Origin: Clostridia bacterium
GTDB taxonomy: Bacteria > Bacillota_A > Clostridia > Oscillospirales > CAG-272
Direction: 5' to 3'
NCBI GenBank assembly: GCA_017414605.1
Contig: JAFQLG010000062.1
Coordinates: 1-14,344 of the forward strand
DNA length: 14,344 bases
A program made the position numbers and the translations under genes. Position 1 is the first letter of the stretch, and each line of letters starts with the position of its first letter. Of this stretch, positions 14,122-14,344 are shown one piece after another. The notes under the pieces were generated by a model. That model did no database searches and was not told the origin of the DNA. It was given only the letters and a program-made list of their open reading frames with translations.

Positions 14122-14344
14122 TTATTTTCCTTTAATTCTCTTCCAATATTCCTCGGCGGCTTTTTCGTTTTTATTGTCGCCGAATCGGTAATATTTTTTA
14201 TTCTTAACGTCGTCGGGCAAATATTGCTGCTCGACGTATCTGTTCGGGTAATCGTGCGGATACTTATAGCCCTTGAAAAGCGAGCTCTGAAGATGCTCGG
14301 GAACCGTTTTTCCCTTTCCCGCCTTAACGTCCTCAAGCGCCGCA
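14122..14344 (-). CDS. rarA: Replication-associated recombination protein A, C-terminal end
   Basis: The last 73 codons and stop of a gene that enters from the right edge. The visible end includes VPEHLQSSLFKGYKYPHDYP, followed by VEQQYLPDDVKNKKYY, the hallmark C-terminal stretch of the RarA/MgsA AAA+ ATPases, which act at stalled replication forks and interact with single-strand DNA binding protein. The ATPase motifs lie outside the window. A 13-bp AT-rich dyad (14106-14118) sits between its stop and the lipoprotein ribosome binding site; it is too weak to call a terminator. Confidence 0.9.
   Translation of the reverse strand, partial: AALEDVKAGKGKTVPEHLQSSLFKGYKYPHDYPNRYVEQQYLPDDVKNKKYYRFGDNKNEKAAEEYWKRIKGK

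Noticed and set aside
14088..14336. An 82-codon minus-strand open frame at the right edge
   Set aside because: Another frame of the same strand encodes the conserved RarA C-terminus, so this Arg/Thr-rich frame is a shadow.
1..14344. A dedicated defence island, CRISPR array or mobile element
   Set aside because: No regularly spaced repeats, nuclease, transposase or integrase motifs were found; the gene content is mostly ordinary chromosomal.

Overview
The window looks like chromosomal DNA from a Gram-positive anaerobe of the Clostridia (Oscillospiraceae/Ruminococcaceae-like). This is an inference from several signs: strong AGGAGG-type ribosome binding sites, near-consensus sigma-A promoters in AT-rich gaps, Rho-independent hairpins, a DUF4364-type protein, a sigma-H-like factor, a SpoVB-like flippase, a heterodimeric ABC exporter and a very large MacB/FtsX-type ABC protein. 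No transposase, integrase, tRNA, rRNA or CRISPR array is visible.

Layout. (a) 1-2135, minus strand: two translationally coupled ABC exporter half-transporters. The first (408-2135) has the degenerate ATPase site. The second runs off the left edge. A clear promoter lies at 2173-2201. (b) 2355-5747, plus strand: a 1130-residue ABC ATPase-permease fusion with a very large extracytoplasmic domain that contains an internal duplication. It starts at TTG and ends at a strong terminator. (c) 5870-7480, plus strand: a SpoVB/MurJ-like polytopic flippase. (d) 7597-8591, minus strand: a sigma-H-like sigma factor followed by a small double zinc-ribbon protein, with a near-consensus promoter in front. (e) 8592-8889: a 298-bp non-coding gap holding the sigma promoter, two dyads and a 110-bp imperfect palindrome with perfect 13-bp ends. 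(f) 8890-9441 (minus, DUF4364-like) and 9597-10817 (plus, homoserine dehydrogenase) are divergent. Their promoters are set back to back and share a perfect 17-bp dyad across both -35 boxes. A small membrane protein (10835-11551) follows hom. (g) 11565-11594: a strong hairpin between convergent genes, then a large lipoprotein of unknown function (11602-14091, minus) preceded by the 3' end of rarA (14122-14344, minus).

How the genes fit together. The left half is membrane transport: a drug/peptide-type heterodimeric exporter, an FtsX-type machine with a large external domain, and a lipid-linked-sugar type flippase. The right half mixes gene expression (sigma factor, zinc ribbon, DUF4364), the aspartate-family amino-acid pathway (hom), genome maintenance (rarA) and an unknown surface lipoprotein. 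No single dedicated pathway or obvious new defence system is seen. The items most worth a second look are the symmetric DUF4364/hom divergent promoter, the 110-bp palindrome beside the sigma gene, the duplicated external domain of the ABC fusion, and the sigma factor/zinc-ribbon pair.
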